The translations under genes and the position numbers were made by a program. A stretch of 64,000 bases of DNA from Corythucha ciliata (lineage: Eukaryota; Arthropoda; Insecta; Hemiptera; Tingidae): the NCBI GenBank assembly GCA_038030265.1, contig CM075937.1:2790001-2854000 (forward strand). Reading direction: 5' to 3'. The notes under the pieces were generated by a model that was not told the origin of the DNA, did not search any database, and worked only from the letters and a program-made list of their open reading frames with translations. Below, piece after piece: positions 21,485 through 32,849 of the stretch (position 1 is the stretch's first letter; every line of letters starts with the position of its first letter).

Positions 21485-22750
21485 GGTAATCGAATTGTAA
21501 TTCCTGTGGAATTACAGAACAGAATTATTAAACTAGCTCATAAAGGACATCAAGGAATCCATAAAACAAAGGAGTTGCTAAGAAGTAAAGTTTGGTTCCA
21601 GGAAATGGACCAGTTAACGGGAAAATCTCTGAAATCTTGTATTCCTTGCCTAGCGACAGGACCCAATCGCAGAGATCCAATTCATTAAGTCACCCCTTCC
21701 TAACTCCCCTTGGCATAATCTTTCGATGGATTTTCTTGGACCATTCCCAAACAACAAGTATCTTCTGGTTGTTATCGACGATTACAGTCGCTTTCCGGTT
21801 GTCGACATTATAGAATCTACGTCATCCCGAACAGTTATTCCAAAGTTGTCCAGGGTTTTCTCAGAGTATGGTTTCCCTTCAGTCGTGAGAAGTGACAATG
21901 GTCCACCTTTCAATTCAAAGGAAATACGGGCATTCTTTGAAGATCGAGGCATAAAGCATCACAGAATAAATCCTTTGTGGCCTGAAGCTAATGGGCTAGC
22001 TGAGAGATTTATGCGGACTTTAAACAAAGCCATTAAAACAATAATGTTGGAAGGGAAAATTTGGGAGGAAGAAATTTTCGATGTCCTTCTTCATTACAGG
22101 TCCACCCCTCATTCTACAACTGGGACAGCTCCGGCTAAAGTTTTACTACGGGTGCCCCCGAGGACGTGTATGCCAGAATTTCTAAGTGTTTATCAATATG
22201 AGGATTTTGACGAACTAATTACAAGAGACAAAGTTAAAAAGAAAAGAATGGAGGAATACGCCAACGAGAGAAGGAACACGCGGCATCATCAAATCACATT
22301 GGGGGACAAAGTACTTGTGAAGCAAACAAAGGAAATAAATACACTCCGGCATTTGAACCAACACCTTACAATGTTGCCGATGTTAAAGGAACGGCAGTCA
22401 CAATTGAGAATAATGGCAAAAGATTGGTTCGAAATTCATCCCTTTTGAAAAAATTGCCCAACCCTGTAAACGATGTTCAATCCCAACTTCAGCATCAATT
22501 TGTCGATGAAGAAATATCAATAAGTGATGAAGATCTTGCTGATAATGAAGAACGATCACAGTGTGAAGAAGAAATGATAGCAGCAGAAGAATCAGGAAGA
22601 GGAGAAGAAGAAGCCTCAATCGATGAACCAAGTTCTCCAGGATTGCAGGGCTCTCTCTCTAATAGCCAAGACCAAGAAGTAACTTTTAGAGAAAGGCCTA
22701 GAAGAACTCGACGGATACCGAAGCGGTACGATGACTATGTTTTATATTGA
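21485..22750 (+). pseudogene. Plus-strand Gypsy integrase and pol tail
   Basis: Begins right after the hAT-like element with RGNRIVIPVELQNRIIKLAH, then an HHCC zinc domain (HKGHQGIH ... CIPC). The core from 21726 shows MDFLGPFPNNKYLLVVIDDY (Asp), VVRSDNGPPFNSKEI (Asp) and GLAERFMRTLNKAI (Glu). The tail at 22424-22750 ends RPRRTRRIPKRYDDYVLY. Frame breaks near 21690 and 22320 separate the zinc domain, core and tail. All catalytic residues are visible, but the protein could not be made as one chain. Confidence 0.88.
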
Positions 22751-22763
22751 AACAAGGGAGGAA
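22750..22763 (+). promoter_or_regulatory. Polypurine tract of the plus-strand Gypsy
   Basis: AAACAAGGGAGGAA lies directly before the 3' LTR and follows the pol stop; it is the expected plus-strand primer. Confidence 0.8.
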
Positions 22764-22869
22764 TGTAGTATCCTCCAATTATTATTATTCACATGTTTTG
22801 GATTGGAAGTTGTACTTTTAAAATTATATAAAGGATACACTTTAAAGCTGTTGGTCTTGTGACACTACA
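22764..22869 (+). repeat. 3' LTR of the plus-strand Gypsy (106 bp)
   Basis: TGTAGTATCC...ACACTACA. I see no difference from the 5' LTR other than the 9-base indel. Confidence 0.9.
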
Positions 22870-22874
22870 CATAG

Positions 22875-23172
22875 AGTGCGGAGAAAAGTTTCGTTGGGAG
22901 GTACAGGTCCGGCTAGCGACCTCAAATGTCTCAAGAATTGGGTTGGTTTACGATCTCTGAGTTCTTCTTGCGAAATTAACTGGCGGACACGCTGTTCCTC
23001 GGAGATAGACAATCGCTGAATGAGGGCGGTTTTGAGTTGTGCACGGGTGGGGCGGATATGATGTCTTCGACTTCACAGATGTAACGCTCATCGAGTTGGG
23101 ACACGATGTATGAAAATTTCGTCGTTTCTTGAGTTACGCCGGCGAGTTCGGATTGAGCGTCGACTTGTCTAA
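22875..23172 (-). pseudogene. Minus-strand Gypsy gag, N-terminal part
   Basis: Minus-strand text includes TKFSYIVSQLDERYICEVED, typical of insect Gypsy gag before the LWLQRLPP segment. It is continuous with 15045-15387 once the inserted element is ignored. One or more frameshifts are present. It fades out near 23172. Confidence 0.7.
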
Positions 23173-24870
23173 ATCAAAGAATTGGCTTCTCTTTCCATCA
23201 ACTGCTATCTCATTTTGCACACCAGCACTGGTTTTTGCCAAATTTGACTGAGTTGAATCACTCCATTTGATCAACTTCATCAAATATCTTTCTCTACCGA
23301 AGAGGTTTTAAGAGTCAACAAGTAACTACTGATCAGATTCAATAGCGATTCTATAGTATAGGCTGTTTATTTCCGTCCACTGCTCAAATTCTGGACTCTT
23401 AATGAATTTTCCGTATAGTTCATGTATCTGGAGAACTTACATCTCCCGCGTAGGCTCGGGATGCATTGCGCTTGGCCCAACAATTGTTTTGGCAATAAAG
23501 AAGCTTTTTAGCTTGATTATAAAAAAAAAAAAAACTTGTACAATAGGTACTCCGGAAATGGTTGTCGAATTGAACAAAGATTCTTTCCTCTCTTTTTCCG
23601 ATTTTTTGTTGCTTTTTTTTTTTTTTTTTTTTTTATCACGACTTCCTCGAGTTGTATCTATAAGGAAATCCGAGTAATAGTGGAAGAAAAAGAAAAATCG
23701 GAATATTGTGGAAAGAGGAGGGTGGCGGGGGCTTAGAAAGTAATGGTAAAGAGGAGTAAGTTGATGAGTGACGACCTAACGGGGGCAAGAAGAAGAAAAG
23801 GATGAGGCAGAATAAATGAGCGATCAATCTCTTGAGAGGGGAGAGGGTGGAGAATAGAACATTTTCACTTAGTTTCGCGACAAGAAATAGGACGCTACAA
23901 GGAATGCGAGGTGAAAGGCAAATAAGTATATTTCAAAGCAGAGGGTGAGTAGAAGAAAAGATAATGGAAGGAGGGATTTATTGTAGGATCATCGGGAAAA
24001 CGTGAGTTCAAACGCCATCTAAGCAGATTTTCTAATCAATTTTGAACGGGCCCAGAATGAAGGAATATCCACAGTAACCACAAATCTAATTGCAGCAGGT
24101 AATGCAATTAGCTTCATTACACTGCGTCAAAGACGAGACAAGTTTTGTTTTAAAATTTCTTGAACTGTCTCAAAGAGACACTGAGGTTGAGTGTAGGCAT
24201 CTTGTGGTTGTTTTGAGAGGGTAGGGGTCCCAGGCCGAGGGCAACCTTCCGTCTCTTGGTTGAGGTAATTTAAATGAACTTTATAAGACTGTATCGTTAG
24301 TTCTAGCGGCTTTAAGAAGTTTCATGGTGACAAAACACATTTTGCTACTACCAGCTGCGATGAAGTACATACTTCTTGTCTTTTTCACACAAAAAATTGT
24401 TAAATATGCCAAAACGAAAGTATTTATTATTCTTATACTCACTATCTATACAGGGTGTTTCAAAATTTTGGGGCATCCTTTCGCAGGCTTATTCCTAGCC
24501 TGAAAATATTACTATTTGACGAAATAAACACACACGCACACGCCATGTACCAATTTCTCAGCATTATTGCAATTCATTTCTTTTTATTCTGATTTTGAGT
24601 CAGTTTGGACCCTCATTAATTCACAATTTCACGTAGTAAACCGTGGAGAGCTGACCATTTATTTTCTCATTAGCCTAATTGAAACGAATTGCTAATGAAG
24701 TATTTCAGGGCAGCCGTAAAGCCCAAAGAAATGTCCTTTGCTTCCTTTGTTATCGGTGAGCTAAATTTAATTTCCTGTTCTGTGAAATTAGTAACATGTG
24801 ATTTCAACAGTCGATCGCACGGTTTCATGCAGTTTTATCGAGTTAATTAATGAAAGCATGTGACTTTGAC
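23173..24870. other. No recognised gene
   Basis: AT-rich sequence with homopolymer runs near 23521 (A) and 23615 (T). ATACAGGGTGTTTCAAAATT near 24450 resembles a transposon terminus common in insect genomes, but I found no partner end. Confidence 0.5.
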
Positions 24871-25024
24871 CAGGGTCGACCACGTGGGTTCAAAGTTCCA
24901 TTTAGCCCTCTAAGCTGAGCTTGAGAGCTTACACGCCAATCAGAAATTAGTATTTTTGTACATAAAATCGTTCAAACCCTTAGCAAAACTTACACAAGAA
25001 ACTCAGCCATAGTCGACCCGGCCC
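24871..25024. mobile_element. Small inverted-repeat element, copy 1
   Basis: Ends AGGGTCGACCA and GTCGACCCGGCCCT are inverted relative to each other. The interior TGGGTTCAAAGTTCC and AAGCTGAGCTT text matches the reverse complement of 58060-58202. Two copies in opposite orientation with matching ends support a MITE family of about 150 bp. Confidence 0.6.
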
Positions 25025-26115
25025 TCAACTGTCCATAACTATACTGTTGTTAAAGTTACACAAAAGGCCCCCTGGGTAAGCAGAATTTATGAAATGGATT
25101 TATTTATTTTCGGGCTTAACATTATTTGCGTTGTTTTGTAATAGTCGGTTCATGACAAGTGTCGGCTTCGGGAAAATTCGCACTGACTGGACATCGCAAC
25201 AAACTTGAAATGCCAATGTCTATTACGACGCGCATAAGCATGGAGCGCATCCAGAATTCGCATGTTTTGTCAATATACAATACAGTCGTGAATTATACAT
25301 TTCGATTAAGGTACCCCATGTTTACCTATTCAAATGAACACGCAGGTTTCGAGATCTTTACACTCACTATCTTATTCATTTTGTTTCATTCGACTTTGAG
25401 GAAGTGTAACGCGCTCTAGATCTGCGTCTCTAAGCCGATTAGTGAGAGAACAGAGTTGATGCTTTTGTTCCTTTCAGATCAGGGTGAAAGAAGTTTGATC
25501 TTTCCGACGAAATAAATCGGGAGAAGCACCGTAATATTACGTGAAATTATCGTGGAAACAGGCACTACCTGAATCATTAAAATGGTACATACTCGGCGCA
25601 GCGTGAATTTCACCTAGCTCAGAATTATGTTCTAATTCCTCCTTATGCCTGTTTCTTCTTCCACAAAGACCCCCGAAGTTCGTTTCTTAAGTCCCCTTTA
25701 CACGGGCAATTTTTTAAAGGCAATTATTGCACGCGATAGCCGAATTGTGCCCAGCAATAAACTCCCCGTTTCGTGCAATTTTTTCCCTCCCGAGAACTCC
25801 CTCTTTTCTTGAAGCAATAATTGCATCGGATTGTCCAATATTGCTTACTGTTGTCCAGTTCCGGCGATTACTTTTTCTTACAATGTTTTAAGTCCACCGA
25901 AGTTGGATAATTATTGCACGTTGTCTGCAATTTTTGGCTCCAGGCCACCAGGGGACGGGTGGTGCGGATGACAACTCTCGGAAAAGAAGAAACGGAACAA
26001 TTTTCAACGCATGTAGCTCAACAGAAATTGAGCAATTCACGGCAATACAATTGCTGCGATGGATTGAAAAATCCCTCAACTACCCGCTGAGGGAAAATTG
26101 CGTTAATGTATGGTT
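25025..26115. other. No recognised gene
   Basis: Non-coding text. 25690-25935 is rich in GCAATTATTGCACG-like motifs in both orientations and may be another small inverted-repeat element. Its ends were not defined. Confidence 0.45.
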
Positions 26116-26155
26116 AATAACACTCAATGAAACTCCAGTTTCATTGAGTGTTATT
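26116..26155. repeat. Perfect 19-bp-arm palindrome
   Basis: AATAACACTCAATGAAACT, two bases (CC), then its exact reverse complement. It would form a strong hairpin in DNA or RNA. No transposon end or gene end can be tied to it. Confidence 0.9.
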
Positions 26156-27263
26156 GAGACAAAGGTGTGACCATACAGTTACCACTATGTATATACAAGT
26201 TTTCCAACGAGTTCCTGTACATGGAATGACATAGGTGGAACTGTGCGTTGTCCGTACACCGGAATTTTATCATGTTTTGATCTTTTAAGAAAAAGAATAC
26301 AGTCATTGAAGGCCAGAAGAGGACGGAGAACCAACCGTCGAAACGTCGCCTACATAATTTTGTATTTTTATTAGCCCTTAAGTCGATAGCAGTTCTTATT
26401 ATTAATAAATCGCTAAATTTAGCCAGTAGGTTGGACAGTTCTGGGTCAGTGGATCCACTACCAATTTCATTTATTTCTAAAACCCGCTGATTGAAATTTT
26501 TGAGCCAATCTCGTCCGAAAAGCAATTTACTACCTCTTGAAATAACACATAAATTGCAAAGTCTTTTCTGTCCCTTCCATTCTACTACGACCTCAACCTC
26601 GCCGACAGGCAGGGGCGTATCAAGGGCAAGTGATGCCCGGTGCGGGTCTCTTTTTGATGCCCCCCCCCCCTGAGGATTAAATTCTGGTTAAACTTTTGAC
26701 CATAAATACCCCTAACGTTCATTCGTCTTTTAAAACCAAAACGAAAAATATCACGTTTTCTTTTAATAGCATAATTATACCGACAGTTCCAGGCATTCCA
26801 ACCTCGATAGATCATTATCCACTCGCTATTTCGAAACACGAACAAAAGAGGATCACCAAGGACACAGCGATGCGAGCATAAATTAGCGCGGAACTATGAG
26901 TGAAACCACTTCCTTCTCAGTTCTCAGTGAGTTAGCCCCACCCAGTAGCGTACCGAGGTAAGGGGCGAGGTGCGGACCGCCCCGGGCCCCCGAAAAGCTT
27001 AAATAAGGAAAAATGAGGATTTTTAGGTTCATTCACGTGAAAAGGTTGGACAGCGATTTGGCTCCTTTTAGTCTACGAATTTCAGTCTATATCCGACCTG
27101 GAGAATATAACGTTACAAGTGATATCAGCAAAGAGTGTGGGCTGACTATTCTATTGAGCCCCCGAGAGTGAGCTATTCTGGTGGCTGAAATACAGAAATT
27201 TGCGCCTTCTTGAGGAAAATTCATGAATAAAATAGAGAAAACAGACCGTCCCCAGTTTCGTTA
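26156..27263. other. No recognised gene; transposon-terminus-like motifs
   Basis: GGGGCGTATCAAGGG near 26612 and CAGTAGCGTACCGAGG near 26944 resemble hAT-type termini of the CAGTGGCGTA kind. A C-run lies near 26660. No ORF with a recognisable domain. Confidence 0.45.
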
Positions 27264-30200
27264 GGTCCTTACAAGCGCACTAGTGTACTGATAGGCAATT
27301 TAGAACTGGCTGACGCGGCAAAAACTTATGAAAATGCGCTAATATTCGTGACTATAACTGCGAAAAAGCGCTGATTCGTGGTCTCACGATGCAAATTCCA
27401 GACAGAGATTGAGAAAAAAAGTCGTCGATTCACAGTGTATGAGGGCTATTCCGCGGATAAAATGTAGAAATCAATGCAAAAGTGTTGTTTTTGGGCGAAG
27501 CCCGCGGCTAAAATTGAGAATACACGCTAGTAATTCATGGTTGTACAAGTAAAAAAAAAAACATCGCGGCTGATATCGACAAAAACAACGCTAATTCGGA
27601 TTAAAATTGGGCCAAAATGGCAAATTCACAACTGAAATGGCGAAAAGATTTGCTAATTCGCTGAAAAACTATCAGAAAACGCTATTTAACAGCTGATATG
27701 GAGAAAAATCACTAATTCGCGGATAAAGTTGAGGAAAAACGCTATTTCGCGGATACGAAAATGAAGAATATCACCAATTCCCGGCTGAAATTGAGAAAAC
27801 GCAAATCCGTATAGCTTCTGAAAGATTCGAGGCTCAAACTGAGAACCAGCGCTAAGCCAAAGCAGAAAGTAGAAAAAAAAAATTGCTTATGCGGGCCTAA
27901 AATCTAAAAAACAACACGGCTAAAATTGAAAAAAAATATATTAATTAGGGCGGCTAGTATTAAGAAAAACACTAATTTTCAACTCAAACTGAGAAAAAGT
28001 GCTAATTCGCTACTAAAAATGAAATCTGTGGCTGAAAATGAGGAAAACGATAATTCGTGGCTAAAATTGAGGAAAAGCGCTAACCCGTGGCCAAAATAGG
28101 GGAAAAATCACTAAAAGTTCGAGGCCAAAACTAAACAATAAACGCTAATCCACAGCAAAAATTAAAGGAAAAAAATGCCAATGTGGGACTGAAATGTGAA
28201 AAAAAACAACAAAAAACAAAAAAAAACAAAAACAAAAAAACGCAGCTAATATTGAAAACATCCAATAATTAGCCCAGCATAAATAAAATAAAAACTCTAG
28301 TTTTCAGCTCAAATAGGGAAAAAGTGCTATTACCGGCTAAAAATTGAGGAAAACGCCAACTCGTGGCTAAAATTGAGAAAATTCGCGAATTCACTGTCTA
28401 AAAACGCTTCTACGCAGCTAAAAGTGACAAAAAGAGCGCTAATTGGCGGCTAAAATTGAGGGGAAAAATTTCGGATAAAGTGTTCAAGAATTTATAATTT
28501 CGCCATCTCGCCTTCTGAGGGCAAAATTGAGAAAAACGGCAAATTCATGGCTATAAGAAAAAAAAAAGAAAGAAGAAAAAAAAAAAATACTACTCCACGG
28601 CTAGAACTGATAAGAAGCGCTAATCCACATTAAATTTAAAAATGCTGATGCGGTGCTAAATGGAGAAGAACCCGCTAATTTGCAGCTAATATTGAGAAAA
28701 TCAGTAATTATTCTGACTAAAATTAAGAGAAAGATTAATTTTCAGCCTGAATTGAAAAAAGTGCTAATACGCTGCCAAAAATGTAAAAATTGCCAATTTG
28801 CACTCAAAATATCGGAAAACACCAATTCGTGGTTAAAATGAACTGACGGGTTAGAAACGTTACTACGCTGCTAAAATTACGAAAAAGCTCTAATTCGCGG
28901 CTGAAATATAGAGGAATGACCAATTCACGGCTAAAATAGAGAAAATTTAGCGCAAATTAGCCGCGGATTAGTGGGGTATTCCCACCCCTCCCCACCTTAT
29001 AGACATAAACACGCGCTTTTTCTCAACTTTAGCAGCAAAGTAGCTTTTTTTATCCTGTGAATCAGCGATGTTTCTTAACTTTTTCTCGAGTTGGCGTTTT
29101 TCACAAATTAGCGATTTCTTCTAGAAGGAACCAGAGAATTAGCACTTTACTCGGTTTAAACTGAAAATTAGCATTTACTTAATATTAGCCGCAAAATAGC
29201 GGGTTTTTCTAAATGTTTACGACAAATTAGCATTTTCTTGTTCACCATAACCATACGCTACGGATCAGCGTTTTTTTCTCAGTTTTAGCCGCAATTTGCC
29301 GGTTTTTCACCCATGGCCATAAATTGGCGCTTTTTCTCAATTTTAGCCACAAAGTTGACCGAGGAAGCCGCGAATTTTCTCTATTTTAGCCGTGAATTGG
29401 TCATTCCTCTATATTTCAGCCGCGAATTAGAGCTTTTTCGTAATTTTAGCAGCGTAGTAACGTTTCTAACCCGTCTGTTCATTTTAACCACGAATTGGTG
29501 TTTTCCGATATTTTGAGTGCAAATTGGCAATTTTTACATTTTTGGCAGCGTATTAGCACTTTTTTCAATTCAGGCTGAAAATTAATCTTTCTCTTAATTT
29601 TAGTCAGAATAATTACTGATTTTCTCAATATTAGCTGCAAATTAGCGGGTTCTTCTCCATTTTAGCACCGCATCAGCATTTTTTAAATTTTAACTATGGA
29701 TTAGCTCTTCTTCTCAGTTCTAGCCGTGAATTAGTGTTTTTTTGTTTGTTTGTTTGTTTTTGTTTTTTTTTCTTATAGCCATGAATTTGCCGTTTTTCTC
29801 AATTTCAGTCACAAAGTTGCCCTCAGGACACGAGATGGCGGAATTAGAAATTCTTGAACACTTTATCCAAATTTTTCCCCTCAATTTTAGCCGCCAATTA
29901 GCGCTTTTTTTCACTTTTAGCTGCGTAGAAGCGTTTTTAGCCAGTGAATTCGCGAATTTTCTCAATTTTAGCCACGAGTTGGCGTTTTCCTCAATTTTTA
30001 GCCGGGAATAGCACTTTTCCCCTATTTGAGCTGAATACTAGAGTTTTTTTTTTATTTATGCCGCGCTAATTAGTGAATGTTTTCAATATTAGCTGCGTTT
30101 TTTTGTTTTTTGTTGTTGTTTATTTTTTTATTTATTTATTTTTTTCACATTTCAGTCACACATTGGCATTTTTTTCCTTTAATTTTTGCTATGGATTAGC

Positions 30201-31077
30201 GTTTATTGTTTAGTTTTGGCCTCGAACTTTTAGTGATTTTCCTCAATTTTGGCCACGGGTTAGCGCTTTTTCTCAATTTTAGCCACGAATTGTCGTTTTC
30301 CTCATTTTCAGCTACAGATTTCATTTTTAGTAGCGAATTCGCACTTTTTCTCAGTTTGAGTTGAAAATTAGTGTTTTTCTTAATGCTAGCCGCCCTAATT
30401 AATATATTTTTTCAATTTTAGCCGTGTTGTTTTTTAGATTTTAGGCCCGCATATGCAATTTTTTTTTCCTACTTTCTGCTTTGGCTTAGCGCTGGTTCTC
30501 AGTTTGAGCCTCGAATCTTTCAGAAGCTATACTGATTTGCGTTTTCTCAATTTCTGCCGGGAATTGGTGATATTCTTCATTTTCGTATCAGCGAAATAAC
30601 GTTTTTCCTAAACTTTATCCGCGAATTAGTGATTTTTCTCCATATCAGCTATTAAATAGCGTTTTCTGATAGTTTTTCAGCGAATTAGCAAATCTTTTCG
30701 CCATTTCAGTTGTGAATTTGCCATTTTGGCCCAATTTTAATCCGAATTAGCGTTGTTTTTGTCGATATCAGCCGCGATGTTTTTTTTTTTACTTGTACAA
30801 CCTTGAATTACTAGCGTGTATTCTCAATTTTAGCCGCGGGCTTGGCCCAAAAACAACACTTTTGCATTGATTTCTACATTTTATCCGCGGAATAGCCCTC
30901 ATACACTGTGAATCGACGACTTTTTTTCTCAATCTCTGTCTGGAATTTGCATCGTGAGACCACGAATCAGCGCTTTTTCGCAGTTATAGTCACAAATATT
31001 AGCGCATTTTCATAAGTTTTTGCCGCGTCAGCCAGTTCTAAATTGCCTATCAGTACATTAGTGCGCTTGTAAGGACC
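27264..31077. repeat. Long fold-back: two 1.7-kb inverted arms and a 425-bp spacer
   Basis: The left arm (27264-28947) and right arm (29373-31077) are reverse complements over their whole length. Stretches I compared differ at about 1-2 percent of positions plus small indels. The outer ends are GGTCCTTACAAGCGCAC and its inverse. Both arms and the spacer consist of degenerate units of about 30 bp (core GCTAATTCGCGGCTAAAA, then TTGAGAAAAAGC). Frames within it encode only repetitive, non-conserved peptides. It could be a Foldback-type element or a segmental inverted duplication. Confidence 0.88.
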
Positions 31078-32440
31078 GGAAACGAAGTTGGACTCGTTGC
31101 ACATCCATTTCTGGTTATGGATGACAATGACGATTACAGTCCGACTGCGCCATAATATTGTAGTTCTAATCAGAGACAACTAAAGTCAAAGAAATCCAAA
31201 CACGAACTGACTTTTATTTATTTTAAAATTGAGTCATATTGTTGTGTTTTATTGAAGTGGGTCCAGTAGGCTACTAAAAGGATTCCATATGGTTACAATT
31301 GATGAATACATAGAAACATCAACATCATTTGTCAATTTTGAAAATGTATCCAACATTTGACGGTCTTATAGAAACTGTGATACCTCCAGATCTCGCTTTG
31401 CACTAGTTTTGTCGGAAAATGGCTACTTTAGCACACAAAAAGTGCCTAAACCCGAAAAAAATCAAAAATATTTTGCCGTTTTTCCCGAATACAAGGATGA
31501 TTCCGAGGTATTTCGAGTTCAACAACGTAAAACAAAAAAATCATCTACCCTAATTATTGCAACCTTCTACGCCTTATTTTACTGGATTGCTTCGCTTTAA
31601 AGACGTGCTGGGATTCTTCCTCTTGTTTCTCACAAATAGCAAACCGAAAACAAACTAAATATACTCTCCATTTTGCACAACTAAAATGTAAGTTCGAGGG
31701 AGTGAGGCGATAATTATCCTAAAAGTCCTATATTTTAAAGCGTAGAGGACAAACAGGGAGTTTTAATTTACAGTACAAAAAGTTTGAAATCAATGGCTAA
31801 TTAGTAGCTTCGTAAATCTTACAACAAAGACAAAAAGAAAGTCACAAAACTTTTGTTTTTTGTTTATTTCCTTTAATTATCATACTTAATAGGGCTGGTG
31901 AAAAAGAATGTATAGATAATTAATTAACTATGTTCCTCGGACGACGATGTTTCAGAACAGCGCCACAACTGAGCCGTCGATTAGTTGCAACTTCTCTTCC
32001 CTCTATACTTTCTTTACCGAATTGGTTGCCCCACTGCTTACCAAAGATAAGTGTTATTATCAAGCCGATATGTCATGGAGGGGGTAAATAAATTGAGCTA
32101 GAGGGCCTGATCACAGGAGAGCGATGTCCACGTTTAACTTGAGGCATTTTCGTGGTTTCTGACACAATAATCGAGCTTTGAAGAAGCTGGGGGCATAGGA
32201 GGTCGAGCATTGAGCCTCCTGGTGTTGGCCATCCTGAGGACCCCACTCATCCAGTGCAGCAGGGGTAAAAGATCCAAAGGCTCACGACGCATAGTAGAAG
32301 TTTTAAGTTTTACTGAGCTAACTAGAATGTAAGTATAGCCCTTCGTAGCCTCCCACGGAGCAAAAACGGAGTGCTTTGAGTATTTTGCTTTACTATATGG
32401 GCACAGCGAATTTTTCAGGGTGCAATACAGCCTCTGATAT
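31078..32440. other. No recognised gene
   Basis: Unique-looking AT-rich DNA between the fold-back and the BEL element. I see no conserved ORF, RNA gene or repeat structure. Confidence 0.55.
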
Positions 32441-32464
32441 CAACAGTTACACATGGGTCAACTC

Positions 32465-32633
32465 TGGTGACGCCAGCCGCCCTTGACTAGCGGGAAAACG
32501 AGCGAAAAACGGAATACGTTTTATTTTATCTTATCTCGTAACGCTTTCGGATAATTCGTTGTAAAACACCTTTGAGTAATAAAACAAATTTCGTTGAAAA
32601 TGTATATACAGTCCACCACCTCAGGACCCAACA
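32465..32633 (+). repeat. 5' LTR of the plus-strand BEL
   Basis: Pairs with 40242-40411, with few differences. A TGGTCC-starting stretch about 4 bp downstream (32637) is the likely primer binding site. Confidence 0.85.
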
Positions 32634-32849
32634 AATTTGGTCCACCGCGCTGCATACTTCGTGGCCTGAACATCGGAAATCTCAATCGTCTCACTTTCAA
32701 ATCGTCGCCGATGGTAAATACACTACCCTTTTCATCTCCTTCATCTCGTTTTCCTTTCGTTGGTTTTTATTGAAATCAAACACCTTTTCGTTGGGTTAGC
32801 ACCATTATAGCCATTAAGCGCCTTTTTCTACATATTTTCTTGTTTATAC

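Larger units (their letters stand above)
15393..22869 (+). mobile_element. Gypsy element with very short LTRs
   Basis: Complete from LTR to LTR, with CATAG target duplications (15388-15392 and 22870-22874). LTRs of 115 and 106 bp have TGTAG...CTACA termini. A primer binding site and a polypurine tract lie in the expected places. The gag-pol order is gag, protease, RT, RNase H, integrase; there is no env. The VSDD RT active site and CX2C-type gag resemble K02A2.6-like Gypsy elements. A hAT-like element sits between RNase H and integrase. Several frameshifts make it non-functional although its LTRs are almost identical. Confidence 0.9.
12560..23172 (-). mobile_element. Decayed Gypsy element, split by a younger Gypsy
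   Basis: A minus-strand Gypsy LTR retrotransposon. The order from its 5' side is gag (22875-23172, then 15045-15387), protease, RT, RNase H, integrase and a 3' LTR start at 12713. The plus-strand Gypsy at 15393-22869 inserted into gag; the 5-bp target CATAG is duplicated (15388-15392 and 22870-22874). Its own 5' LTR was not found beyond 23172. Multiple frameshifts and small deletions show it is old. Type: insect Gypsy with TGATGTGG-starting LTRs. Confidence 0.8.

Noticed and set aside
25690..26100. MITE with GCAATTATTGCACG motifs
   Set aside because: Motifs occur in both orientations but no matching termini or duplication could be found.
29742..30011. 89-codon plus-strand frame, and similar frames in other array blocks (29313, 44248, 61570)
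   Set aside because: They translate the minisatellite unit (recurrent LNFS, AFF-type peptides), are not conserved between blocks, and have no domain.
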